From Paracoccus tibetensis (lineage in GTDB: Bacteria; Pseudomonadota; Alphaproteobacteria; Rhodobacterales; Rhodobacteraceae): 64,000 nucleotides of DNA. The translations under genes and the position numbers were made by a program. The stretch is from assembly GCF_900102505.1 (NCBI RefSeq), contig NZ_FMVT01000005.1:1-64000 (forward strand), given 5' to 3'. This document shows, one piece after another, positions 43,411 through 52,549 of the stretch (its first letter is position 1; the number at the start of each line of letters is the position of its first letter). The notes beneath the pieces are model-generated. The model was not told where the DNA came from and searched no databases. It saw only the letters and a program-made list of their open reading frames with translations.

Positions 43411-44122
43411 TCCGGCGCTGATCTGGTCCTACCTTGCCGAAGGGCAGCTTCTGTGGCTTGCGGCGACGCTGGCCGCCTATCTGGCAGGCGACTGGCTGTT
43501 CCGCCGGGCGGGCCGGCAAAGCTGGGCGAACCCGGTGATGCTGGCGGTCATGATGCTGGCGGCGCTGCTGTGGCTGACAGGCACCGATTACGCGACCTAT
43601 TTCGAGGGCGCGCAGTTCGTCCATTTCATGCTGGGCCCGGCCACGGTGGCGCTGGCCCTGCCGCTTTACGACAACCTGCCCCGCGTGCGCCGCGCGGCCC
43701 TGCCGATGCTGGCGGGGCTGGTGGCGGGCTCGGGCGTGGCGGTCGTCTCGGCCCTCGCCATCGCGCGCGCCTTCGGGATCGAGGGGCCGGTCCTCGCCTC
43801 GCTGGCACCGAAATCCACCACCGCGCCTGTCGCCATCGGCATCGCCGAGGCGCTTGGCGGGCAGCCGACGCTGACGGCGGCGCTGGTCCTGCTGACCGGC
43901 ATCTTCGGCGCCATCGTGGTGACGCCGCTGCTGAACGCGCTGAAGATCCGGGACTGGCGCGCGCGCGGTTTCTCGGTCGGGGTGGCGGCGCATGGGATCG
44001 GCACCGCCCGCGCCTTCCAGGTGAACGAGACTGCTGGCGCCTTCTCGGGCATCGGCATGGGGATGAACGCGGTGCTGACGGCGGTGATCGCCCCCCTGGC
44101 GCTGCGCCTCTTCGGAGGTTGA
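43403..44122 (+). CDS. lrgB: LrgB/CidB-family membrane protein
   Basis: This 239-residue protein has multiple membrane helices. The conserved LrgB block is GPATVALALPLYDNLPRVRR, with LAPKSTTAPVAIGIAEALGG (the KS-TTP signature) and GVAAHGIGTARAFQVNETAG. It functions with the LrgA partner. The start is GTG 43403 with AAGG upstream, 8 bp inside lrgA, so it is translationally coupled. It is followed by a large inverted repeat. Confidence 0.92.
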   Translation: MNDPALIWSYLAEGQLLWLAATLAAYLAGDWLFRRAGRQSWANPVMLAVMMLAALLWLTGTDYATYFEGAQFVHFMLGPATVALALPLYDNLPRVRRAALPMLAGLVAGSGVAVVSALAIARAFGIEGPVLASLAPKSTTAPVAIGIAEALGGQPTLTAALVLLTGIFGAIVVTPLLNALKIRDWRARGFSVGVAAHGIGTARAFQVNETAGAFSGIGMGMNAVLTAVIAPLALRLFGG

Positions 44123-44177
44123 GATGGGTCTTTGAGCAACGAAGAAGCCGATTTCTCCGTTGTCCAAATACCCATTC
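44121..44177. repeat. 23-nt imperfect inverted repeat between lrgB and mogA
   Basis: ATGGGTCTTTGAGCAACGAAG and, on the other strand from 44173 leftwards, ATGGGTATTTGGACAACGGAG form arms that differ at four positions across 23 bases. It contains the last base or two of lrgB. It may serve as a bidirectional terminator for lrgB and mogA, and its arms are the same unit as repeat E. Confidence 0.75.
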
Positions 44178-44181
44178 CGAC

Positions 44182-44727
44182 CTAGCCGCCCTTGGGGCGG
44201 AAGGCGGTGATGCGCGCCGGGTCGGTCTCGATCCGCGCCGCGCCCAGCAGGTCGAGGCAATAGGGCACGGCGGCAAAGACCGCATCGAGACAGGTCGCGA
44301 TGGCCGAGGGCTTGCCGGGGATGGTGATCATCAGCGTCTTGCCGCGCGAGGCGGCGGTCTGGCGCGAAAGGATCGCCGTCGGCACCTCGCGCAAGCTGGC
44401 GCGGCGCATTTCCTCGCCGAAGCCGGGATATTCCCGCTCGGCCACATCCGACAGGGCCTCGGGCGTCAGATCGCGCGGCGCGGGGCCGGTGCCGCCGGTG
44501 ATGAGGATGAGGTCGGCGCCCGCCTCGTCGCAGAGTTGGCGCAGGGCGGCGGCGACCGTCTCGCGGCCGTCGGGAACGATGCGGCGGGTGATCCGCAGCG
44601 GCGAGATGATCGTGCGGCGCAGCCAGTCCTCGGCGCCGGGGCCGCCCTTGTCCTCGTACTCGCCGCGCGCCGCACGGTCCGAGACGGTGAGGATCGCGAC
44701 ATGCGCGGCGGGAAGATCTTGCGTCAT
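44182..44727 (-). CDS. mogA: molybdopterin adenylyltransferase / molybdenum cofactor protein
   Basis: This 181-residue MoaB/MogA fold protein has AILTVSDRAARGEYEDKGG at residues 10-28 and the MPT-binding loop ILITGGTGPAPRDLTPEA, with TIPGKPSAIATCL near the end. MogA activates molybdopterin with ATP before molybdate insertion. ATG 44727 has AGGAG nearby; a longer frame upstream is not conserved. It is a single-gene unit on this strand, after argG. Confidence 0.88.
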   Translation of the reverse strand: MTQDLPAAHVAILTVSDRAARGEYEDKGGPGAEDWLRRTIISPLRITRRIVPDGRETVAAALRQLCDEAGADLILITGGTGPAPRDLTPEALSDVAEREYPGFGEEMRRASLREVPTAILSRQTAASRGKTLMITIPGKPSAIATCLDAVFAAVPYCLDLLGAARIETDPARITAFRPKGG

Positions 44728-44788
44728 GGCGGCTCCTGCTCCGGGCGGCCGCCGCCCCGACGCCACAGGGCGCGGGCGGCGGCGGGTC

Positions 44789-46021
<1,233 letters not shown>

Positions 46022-46101
46022 GCGGCTTTACCCTCGATCACGATTTGCGCCGGGATAGGCGCAATCGCCGCCTGTCACAAGGGATGGATGCGCCCGGCGC
46101 C

Positions 46102-47412
46102 TCAGGGCGCGCGGGACCGTCCGTCGGGACCTTGCGGAAAGGCGACCAGCTGCGCCTCGCCGCGATATTCGATCATGATCGCCGACATGTCGTCCGGCCG
46201 CTCGCCCCGGCAGTAGTTCGAGATCGACCAGGCCATCGATTCGAGGAAGGCATGACCGTGAAGAAACGCGTTCGTGCGCATGATCGCCTCGACCCCCTCG
46301 TCGCCCAGCTGCCGGCCGCCGGGGGCGCTGGCCTCGGTGATGCCGTCCGACATCACCAGCAGCCGGTCGCCGGGCGCAAGCTGCGTCGCGATCGCATCGA
46401 AGACCGGACGCTCGAAGACGCCGATGGGCATTCCGCCCTTGCCCAGCTGCTCCATCGTGCCGTCCTGGCGCTGCAGGACGGGATGGGGATGGCCGGCCTG
46501 GACCATGCGCAGCTCGCCCGTCGCATGGTTCAGATCGCCGTAGATCATCGTGAAATAGCTGTCGGTGCTCATCTCCTCGAGCATCATGTTGTTGAAGAAG
46601 TGCGCGAGATCCATCGGGCTGACCGCGTCCTGACCCGCCTGTGCGCCCCGCAGCGCGACGTTTTGGTCGCTCGATCCGGACAGGTGGACCGAAAGCTGGG
46701 CCGTCAGCAGCGCCGCCGTCACCCCGTGACCCGCCACGTCCAGCGCGTAAAAGCCGATCCGCTCGCCGCTGATCGCGAAGAAGCCGACGAGATCGCCGCC
46801 GATATGGCCGGCCGGGCGCAGCAGCAGCGAGACCTCGAACTGCCCGAACTGGCCCGACCGCTCGCGCACCAGCCCCTGCTGCAGCTTGCGCGCCTCGCGC
46901 AGGTCGCGGTCCAGCGCCTCCTGCGTCTGGCGCAGGCGGTCGAGCGCCGTCTTCAGCTGAGCGTTGCTGGCCCGCAGCTCCTCCTCGATGCGCATGATCC
47001 GCTCGCCGCTGGAGACGCGGCCCAGAAGCTCCTGCGCGGCGACGGGCTTGGCGAGGAAGTCGTCGGCCCCGGCCTCGATCGCGGCGACGATGTCGTTGTC
47101 GGCGCTGTTCGAGGTCAGCAGCACGAAATAGCCATAATTCTGCCGCGGCAGGGCGCGGAACTGCTGGCAGAGCGCGATGCCCGTCATGTCGGGCAGCAGC
47201 CAGTCGGCCAGCACCAGGTCGGGCTCCTCTTCGCGGCACATCGCAAGGGCCAGATCGCCGCGCTCGGCCTCCAGCACGTGATAGCCTTGCCGCGCCAGCA
47301 GGATGGACAGCAGGCGGCGCTGCGCCGCGCTGTCCTCGACGATCAGCACCCGCCGCCGACAGGGCGGGGGCGCGTCAATGGCCAGAGGTGCAGGGCGATT
47401 CGCGGGCTGCAT
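46102..47412 (-). CDS. response regulator with PP2C-type (RsbU-like) phosphatase output
   Basis: This 436-residue protein has an N-terminal receiver domain (RVLIVEDSAAQRRLLSILLA; phospho-acceptor Asp in LVLADWLLPD near 69; Lys in DDFLAKPV). A coiled-coil linker (150-185) precedes the PP2C/SpoIIE phosphatase domain (HIGGDLVGFF, YALDVAGHGVTAALLT, LLVMSDGITEA, RPDDMSAIM). Proteins of this layout dephosphorylate anti-sigma-factor antagonists in partner-switching systems. No antagonist or anti-sigma gene is adjacent, but an HPt gene lies divergently 105 bp away. Confidence 0.92.
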   Translation of the reverse strand: MQPANRPAPLAIDAPPPCRRRVLIVEDSAAQRRLLSILLARQGYHVLEAERGDLALAMCREEEPDLVLADWLLPDMTGIALCQQFRALPRQNYGYFVLLTSNSADNDIVAAIEAGADDFLAKPVAAQELLGRVSSGERIMRIEEELRASNAQLKTALDRLRQTQEALDRDLREARKLQQGLVRERSGQFGQFEVSLLLRPAGHIGGDLVGFFAISGERIGFYALDVAGHGVTAALLTAQLSVHLSGSSDQNVALRGAQAGQDAVSPMDLAHFFNNMMLEEMSTDSYFTMIYGDLNHATGELRMVQAGHPHPVLQRQDGTMEQLGKGGMPIGVFERPVFDAIATQLAPGDRLLVMSDGITEASAPGGRQLGDEGVEAIMRTNAFLHGHAFLESMAWSISNYCRGERPDDMSAIMIEYRGEAQLVAFPQGPDGRSRAP

Positions 47413-47517
47413 GGGCCCTGCTTACCGTGCCGGCGGTAAAGGCGCCGTAAACGCGCCGCTTCAGGCTTTGGTAAGGCCTCGCGTGTAGACCGGTCGCACG
47501 ACGAATCGGAGCGCGGG

Positions 47518-47871
47518 ATGATCGACTGGAACCGGGTGCTGCAGATGCGCGAGGAGGTGGGCGAGGAGCTGTTCGGCCAGCTTGCCGCCGACTTTCTGGG
47601 CGAGATCGAAGACCGGCTGGCCCATCTCTCGGACGATCCCGAGCAGCTGCTGCGCGACCTTCACTTCCTGCGTGGCGCGGCGCTGAACATGGGCTTCGCG
47701 CGCTTCAGCGCGCTGTGCCTTGCCGACGAGATGCAGCTGCGCCACGGCAACGCTGAGGGTGTCGACAAGGCCGACCTGATCGAGAAGTTTCGCAATACGC
47801 GCCAGCAGTTCCTGGACGACCTGCCCTTCATTATCGGCAGCGGGCTGCCCGGCTTGGGGGATGGCCGATGA
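47518..47871 (+). CDS. HPt (histidine phosphotransfer) domain protein
   Basis: This 117-residue all-helical protein has the phosphorylated histidine in RDLHFLRGAALNMGF (His49). The HxxxG pattern is as in ChpT/Hpt relays. It lacks any kinase domain, so it relays a phosphate between a kinase and a receiver. The divergent receiver-PP2C gene is the obvious partner; the kinase is elsewhere. The start ATG 47518 follows a GGAGCG site. Confidence 0.82.
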   Translation: MIDWNRVLQMREEVGEELFGQLAADFLGEIEDRLAHLSDDPEQLLRDLHFLRGAALNMGFARFSALCLADEMQLRHGNAEGVDKADLIEKFRNTRQQFLDDLPFIIGSGLPGLGDGR

Positions 47872-47883
47872 TCCGCCGCGCCC

Positions 47884-49131
47884 TCAGACCAGAAGCTCGG
47901 CCAGGATGTCGTCGTTGGTGATGTCGCGATATGCAAAGCCTGAATGGTCCAGCCTCTGGGTCAGCGCGGTCAGGTTGGCGGGGCGGCTCGTCTCGATCCC
48001 GATCAGGACCGAGCCGAAGTTGCGCGCGCTCTTCTTGAGGTATTCGAAGCGCGCGATGTCGTCTTCGGGGCCGAGCAGCTCGAGGAAATCGCGCAGCGCG
48101 CCGGGGCGCTGCGGCATCCGCAGCACGAAATACTTCTTCACGCCGGAAAAGCGCTGCGCCCTTTCCTTCACCTCGGGCAGGCGCTCGAAGTCGAAATTGC
48201 CGCCCGAGCAGACGCAGACCACGGTCTGGCCCGACAGGTCGCCCAGATCGCCCAGCACGTCGAGGGCAAGCGCCCCCGCGGGCTCCAGCACCACGCCCTC
48301 GGTGTTCAGCATGTCCAGCATGGTGCGGCAGATGCGGTCCTCGGGCGCCAGGTGGACATCCTCGGGCGAGAAGCGGCCGAGCGCCTCGAAGGGCAGCGCG
48401 CCGATGCGGGCGACGGCGGCGCCGTCGACGAAGCTGTCCACCGCCGGCAGGGCCACCGGCGCGCCCGCCGTCAGCGCCGCCTTGAGGCTGGCCCCGCCGA
48501 GCGGTTCGGCGAAGGCAAAGCGGGTGTTGGGCGCCTCGGTGGCAAGCAGGCGCGTCACACCGGCCGACAGGCCGCCGCCGCCGACCGGCAGCACGACCAG
48601 GTCGGGCGCGCGGCCCATCTGCGCCAGCATCTCGAGCCCCACGGTCGCCTGGCCCTCGATGATGTCGGCCGCGTCGAAGGGCGAGAGGAACTGCGCCTCC
48701 TCCCTGGTGCAGAAGGCCTGTGCGGCGGCGAGGGTCTGGTCGAAATAGTCGCCCGTCAGCACGATCTCGACAGCGTCGCCGCCGAAGACCTGGGTCTTGT
48801 CGATCTTCTGCTTCGGCGTCGTCACCGGCATGAAGATCGTCCCGCGCGCGCCGAAATGGCGGCAGGCGAAGGCGACGCCCTGCGCGTGGTTGCCGGCCGA
48901 GGCGCAGACGAAATGCGCGTTTCCGGCGGCGCCGCGGGTGACCAGCTTGCGCATCGCGTTGTAGGCGCCGCGCAGCTTGTAGCTGCGGACGGGCGTCAGG
49001 TCCTCGCGCTTGAGCCAGATGTCCGCGCCGTGCCGGGCGGAGAGATGGTCGTTGCGCTGCAGGGGCGTCGGCTCGAACAGGTCGCGAAGCGCGGTCTCGG
49101 CCAGCCGGACGGAGGCGACAAAGTTTTCCAT
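47884..49131 (-). CDS. ilvA: threonine dehydratase (threonine ammonia-lyase)
   Basis: This 415-residue PLP enzyme turns threonine into 2-oxobutanoate, the first step to isoleucine. The PLP Lys is in VRSYKLRGAYNAM near residue 55, SAGNHAQGVAFA near 81 and the glycine loop VLPVGGGGLSAG near 180. A C-terminal ACT-like regulatory domain (KKYFVLRMPQRPGALRDFLE, GIETSRPANLTAL) provides isoleucine feedback in family members. ATG 49131 puts the conserved region at the right distance. It is 13 bp from the convergent HPt gene. Confidence 0.94.
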   Translation of the reverse strand: MENFVASVRLAETALRDLFEPTPLQRNDHLSARHGADIWLKREDLTPVRSYKLRGAYNAMRKLVTRGAAGNAHFVCASAGNHAQGVAFACRHFGARGTIFMPVTTPKQKIDKTQVFGGDAVEIVLTGDYFDQTLAAAQAFCTREEAQFLSPFDAADIIEGQATVGLEMLAQMGRAPDLVVLPVGGGGLSAGVTRLLATEAPNTRFAFAEPLGGASLKAALTAGAPVALPAVDSFVDGAAVARIGALPFEALGRFSPEDVHLAPEDRICRTMLDMLNTEGVVLEPAGALALDVLGDLGDLSGQTVVCVCSGGNFDFERLPEVKERAQRFSGVKKYFVLRMPQRPGALRDFLELLGPEDDIARFEYLKKSARNFGSVLIGIETSRPANLTALTQRLDHSGFAYRDITNDDILAELLV

Positions 49132-49178
49132 CCCCCGCCCATGCCGCGAAAGGGGCATCTTGGCAAGGGGATGCAAGA

Positions 49179-49625
49179 TCACGTCAGCGCCGAGAGCGCC
49201 CGCGCCAACATGTGCCGCGATCCCGGATCGACCAGCCGCGCCAGCGCCGCCTCGGGCGTGAACCAATGCGCGCTGTGGCCCGGCTCCAGTGGCGGCGTGC
49301 GGCGCAGGACCGGGCGGGCCAGCCAGACCTGGCAGCGCTTCTCGGCCCAGAGATCGTAGTCGGGCATGAAGCAGAACCGGCGGTAGCTGCCGATCAGCCG
49401 GGCACCGGCGATCTGCCAGCCCGTCTCCTCGCGGACCTCGCGGTGCAGCGCCCGCAGGGGCGATTCGCCCGCATCGATCCCGCCGCCGGGCAACTGAAAC
49501 TCAGGCTTCGGGCGCTCCTGGTGCGTCAGCAGGATGCGGCCATCACGCCACAGGACGGCATAGGCGCCGGGCCTGCGCCGGTAGCGGATGCGGGGGTCGG
49601 GCGGGGAGCCGAAGCGGGGGATCAT
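49179..49625 (-). CDS. Nudix hydrolase
   Basis: This 148-residue protein has the full Nudix box GGGIDAGESPLRALHREVRE followed by ETGW, fitting GX5EX7REUXEEXGU. Preceding YAVLWRDGRILLTHQE is typical of the family. Substrate unknown: small NDP-X compounds. ATG 49625 is supported by AAGG and starts just before the conserved core. It lies 47 bp upstream of ilvA on the same strand, probably in one transcript. Confidence 0.87.
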   Translation of the reverse strand: MIPRFGSPPDPRIRYRRRPGAYAVLWRDGRILLTHQERPKPEFQLPGGGIDAGESPLRALHREVREETGWQIAGARLIGSYRRFCFMPDYDLWAEKRCQVWLARPVLRRTPPLEPGHSAHWFTPEAALARLVDPGSRHMLARALSALT

Positions 49626-49779
49626 GCGCGCGCCTTGCAGCGGAGGGCCAGAGGCCGGGGCATAGCAAGCCGCGCGGCCCGGGAAAAGGCGCAGGCCTTG
49701 GGCTTGCCGCAAAAACCCCTATATTGGCCCTCTACCAGGCCCGCCCCCGCTGCGGCCCCTGCTGCTTCAAGGAAAGACG

Positions 49780-50796
49780 ATGAACAAGATCAACCAGATA
49801 GCCTGGGACGACACGGTTCTGCCCTTCCAGCTCGACCGTTCGGCCATCCGCGGCCGCGTGGCGCGGCTGGACGGCGTTCTGGACCACGTCCTGTCGCGCC
49901 ACGACTATCCGGCCCAGGTCAGCGCCATGGTGGCCGAGCTGGCGCTGCTGATCGCGCTGATCGGCCCGACGGTGAAACTGCGCTGGAAGCTCAGCCTGCA
50001 GGTGCGCGGCAGCGGCGCGATCCGCACGCTGGCCGCCGACTACTACGCGCCGCAGGACGATGATAGCCCGGCGCGCATCCGGGCCTGGGCCAGCTTCGAC
50101 GCCGACCGCCTCGACGAGCGCCCGCCCTTCGAGCAAATCGGCGAGGGCTATTTCGCCATCCTGATCGACCAGGGCGAGGGCGCGCTGCCGTATCAAGGGA
50201 TCACGCCGCTTGCCGGCGCCTCGCTGTCGGACTGCGCGCAGACCTACTTCGCGCAGTCCGAACAGCTGCCGACGCGCTTCCAACTGGCGACGGGCCTGTC
50301 GCGGCAGCCGGCGGGCGAGCCGGCCTGGCGGGCGGGGGGCGTCATGCTCCAGACGCTGCCGGCCAGCCCGATGGCGCCGTCCGAGGGCGGCAGCGGCGAG
50401 GGCGGGCTGATCACGGCCGCCGACATCCTGCAGGGGCTCGAATCCGAGGACTGGAGCCGCGCCAACATCCTGCTCGACACGGTCGAGGCGCTGGAACTGA
50501 TCGGCCCCTCGGTCGGGCCGACCGACCTGCTGCTGCGCCTCTTCCACGAGGAAGCGCCGCGCGTCTTCGACCCGCAGCGCGTCGAGTTCGGCTGCTCGTG
50601 CACGGCGGACCGGGTCCGGGACACGCTGTCGATCTACTCGGCCAAGGACATCGGCCACATGACCACGCCCGAGGGCATCGTCACCGCCGACTGCCAGTTC
50701 TGCGGCGCCCATTACGAGTTCGACCCCCAGAGCCTCGGCTTCGAGGCGACGGTGGACCCCGAGGGCAACCCGCTGCCGGACAAGGGTGAGGCGTGA
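49780..50796 (+). CDS. hslO: redox-regulated chaperone Hsp33
   Basis: This 338-residue Hsp33 has an N-terminal substrate-binding domain (LPFQLDRSAIRGRVARLDGV) and the C-terminal zinc centre with CxC (GCSCTADRV, near 269) and CxxC (DCQFCGAHYEF, near 305). Oxidation releases zinc and activates holdase function under oxidative and heat stress. The last bases overlap the next gene (GTGA). It starts the run hslO - Nudix - cca - ABC - methyltransferase. Confidence 0.94.
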   Translation: MNKINQIAWDDTVLPFQLDRSAIRGRVARLDGVLDHVLSRHDYPAQVSAMVAELALLIALIGPTVKLRWKLSLQVRGSGAIRTLAADYYAPQDDDSPARIRAWASFDADRLDERPPFEQIGEGYFAILIDQGEGALPYQGITPLAGASLSDCAQTYFAQSEQLPTRFQLATGLSRQPAGEPAWRAGGVMLQTLPASPMAPSEGGSGEGGLITAADILQGLESEDWSRANILLDTVEALELIGPSVGPTDLLLRLFHEEAPRVFDPQRVEFGCSCTADRVRDTLSIYSAKDIGHMTTPEGIVTADCQFCGAHYEFDPQSLGFEATVDPEGNPLPDKGEA

Positions 50797-51386
50797 GCCT
50801 TGCCTGGTCCGAGGACCTGCTGCGCGTGGCCCTGTCGCGCGCGGCCGCGCCCAGCTCGGACTTCGACCTGAACCCGGATGTCGCCCCGCCCGACACGGCG
50901 CTCCGCCCTGCCGGGGTGCTGGCGGCCTTCCACGAGGCGGATGGCCGGCTGTTGCTGACCAAGCGGGCCTCGGGCCTGCGCCACCATCCGGGGCAGATCG
51001 CGCTGCCGGGCGGGAAGGTCGATCCGGGCGATGCCGATGCGCGCGCCGCCGCCCTGCGCGAGGCGCGCGAGGAGATCGGCCTTGATCCCGCACAGGTCGA
51101 GGTGCTGGGCGCGCTGCCCCCGCACCGCACCGTGACCGGCTTCGCCGTCGTCCCCATCCTCGGCATCGTGCGCGGTCCCTTCGCCGCCCGCCCCGAGGCG
51201 GGCGAGGTGGACGAGGTCTTCGCCCTGCCCTTCGCCCATGTCGCCGACCCCGCCCGCTACCGGATCGAGCGGCGGCGCTGGCGGGGCGGCTGGCGCGCCT
51301 ATCACGCCGCGCCCTTCGGCCCCTACTACCTCTGGGGCGCGACGGCGCGCATCCTTCTGGGCCTCGCGCAGCGGGTGGCCGGGTGA
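50793..51386 (+). CDS. CoA pyrophosphatase-like Nudix hydrolase
   Basis: This 197-residue protein has the CoA-specific signature LLTKRASGLRHHPGQIALPGG merging into the Nudix box (GGKVDPGDADARAAALREAR, then EEIGL). This is the NudL/NUDT7-like subgroup that splits CoA and its derivatives. It starts with GTG at 50793, overlapping the hslO stop by 4 bp; its stop overlaps the cca ATG (TGATG). The tight packing indicates one operon. Confidence 0.9.
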   Translation: MSLAWSEDLLRVALSRAAAPSSDFDLNPDVAPPDTALRPAGVLAAFHEADGRLLLTKRASGLRHHPGQIALPGGKVDPGDADARAAALREAREEIGLDPAQVEVLGALPPHRTVTGFAVVPILGIVRGPFAARPEAGEVDEVFALPFAHVADPARYRIERRRWRGGWRAYHAAPFGPYYLWGATARILLGLAQRVAG

Positions 51387-52549
51387 TGCGCCTGCCCGCC
51401 GATATTCTGGCCGATGCGGACGTCGGGCGGGTGCTTTCGGCGCTTCAGGCGGCGGGTGCGCGGGTCTGGCTGGTCGGCGGCGCGGTCCGCAATGCGCTTT
51501 TGGGCGAGCCGGTCGCGGATATTGACCTTGCGACGGATGCGCTGCCGGCCGAGGTCACGCGCCTTGCCGAGGCGGCGGGCCTGCGCGCCGTGCCGACGGG
51601 GATCGAGCATGGCACCGTCACCGTGATCGCGGGCGGCCGGGGCTTCGAGGTGACGACGCTGCGCCGCGACGTCGAGACCGACGGGCGCCATGCCGTCGTC
51701 TCGTTCACCGCCGATCTGGCCGAGGACGCCGCACGGCGTGACTTCACGATGAACGCACTCTATGCCGCGCCCTCGGGCGAGGTGATCGACCCGGTCGGCG
51801 GCCTGCCGGACCTGGCCGCCCGGCGCCTGCGCTTCGTGGGCGAGCCGGAGGCGCGCATTCGCGAGGATTACCTGCGCATCCTGCGCTTCTTCCGCTTCCT
51901 GGCCCAATACGGGCGCGAGGCCGATCCTGCCGCCGTCGCCGCCTGCGCCGCGCTGAAGCCCGGCCTCGCCCGCATCGCGCGCGAACGGATCGGGGCCGAG
52001 ATGCGCAAGCTGCTGGCCGCGCTCGATCCCGGACCCGCCGTCGCGCTGATGGACAAGACCGGCGTCCTGGACCTGCTGCTGCCCCGCCCCGAACCTGCCC
52101 GCCTTTGCGCGCTGCTGGAGGTCGAGTGGTCCGAGGCCACCGCGCCGCACTGGCCGCGCCGGCTGGCGGCGCTGGCGGGGGACGACGCCGCCGAGGCGCT
52201 GCGCCTCTCCAAGGCCGAGGCGCGCGCGCAGGCGATCCTGCGACAGGCGCTGGCCGCAGGCTGGTCGATCGACGAGGCCGGCTTCCGCCTTGGTGCGGAG
52301 ATGGCCGTCGATCTGGCGCTGCTGCGGGCTGCCGAAGGGCAGCCGCTGCCCCAGGGCTGGCGCGCGCGGATCGCGCAGGCCGCCGGCGCGGCGCTGCCCA
52401 TCTCGGCTGCCGATCTGACCGGGCTCGAGGGTGCGGCCATCGGGCGCGGATTGAGGGCGGCGGAAACCGCATGGATCGCTTCGGGTTTTGCCATGCCGGC
52501 CCCCGCCCTGATCGACGCGGCGCGCCTTGCCGCCGAGGAGACGACATGA
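51386..52549 (+). CDS. cca: CCA tRNA nucleotidyltransferase (class II)
   Basis: This 387-residue nucleotidyltransferase adds or repairs the 3' CCA of tRNAs. The catalytic block is VWLVGGAVRNALLGE followed by the DxD in VADIDLATDA near residues 45-52. RRDFTMNALYAAPSGEVIDP and EARIREDYLRILRFFRFLAQ (nucleobase-recognition EDxxR) follow. A PolyA polymerase role is unlikely given the RNase-free short tail. It is coupled to both neighbours by 1- and 4-bp overlaps. Confidence 0.92.
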   Translation: MRLPADILADADVGRVLSALQAAGARVWLVGGAVRNALLGEPVADIDLATDALPAEVTRLAEAAGLRAVPTGIEHGTVTVIAGGRGFEVTTLRRDVETDGRHAVVSFTADLAEDAARRDFTMNALYAAPSGEVIDPVGGLPDLAARRLRFVGEPEARIREDYLRILRFFRFLAQYGREADPAAVAACAALKPGLARIARERIGAEMRKLLAALDPGPAVALMDKTGVLDLLLPRPEPARLCALLEVEWSEATAPHWPRRLAALAGDDAAEALRLSKAEARAQAILRQALAAGWSIDEAGFRLGAEMAVDLALLRAAEGQPLPQGWRARIAQAAGAALPISAADLTGLEGAAIGRGLRAAETAWIASGFAMPAPALIDAARLAAEETT

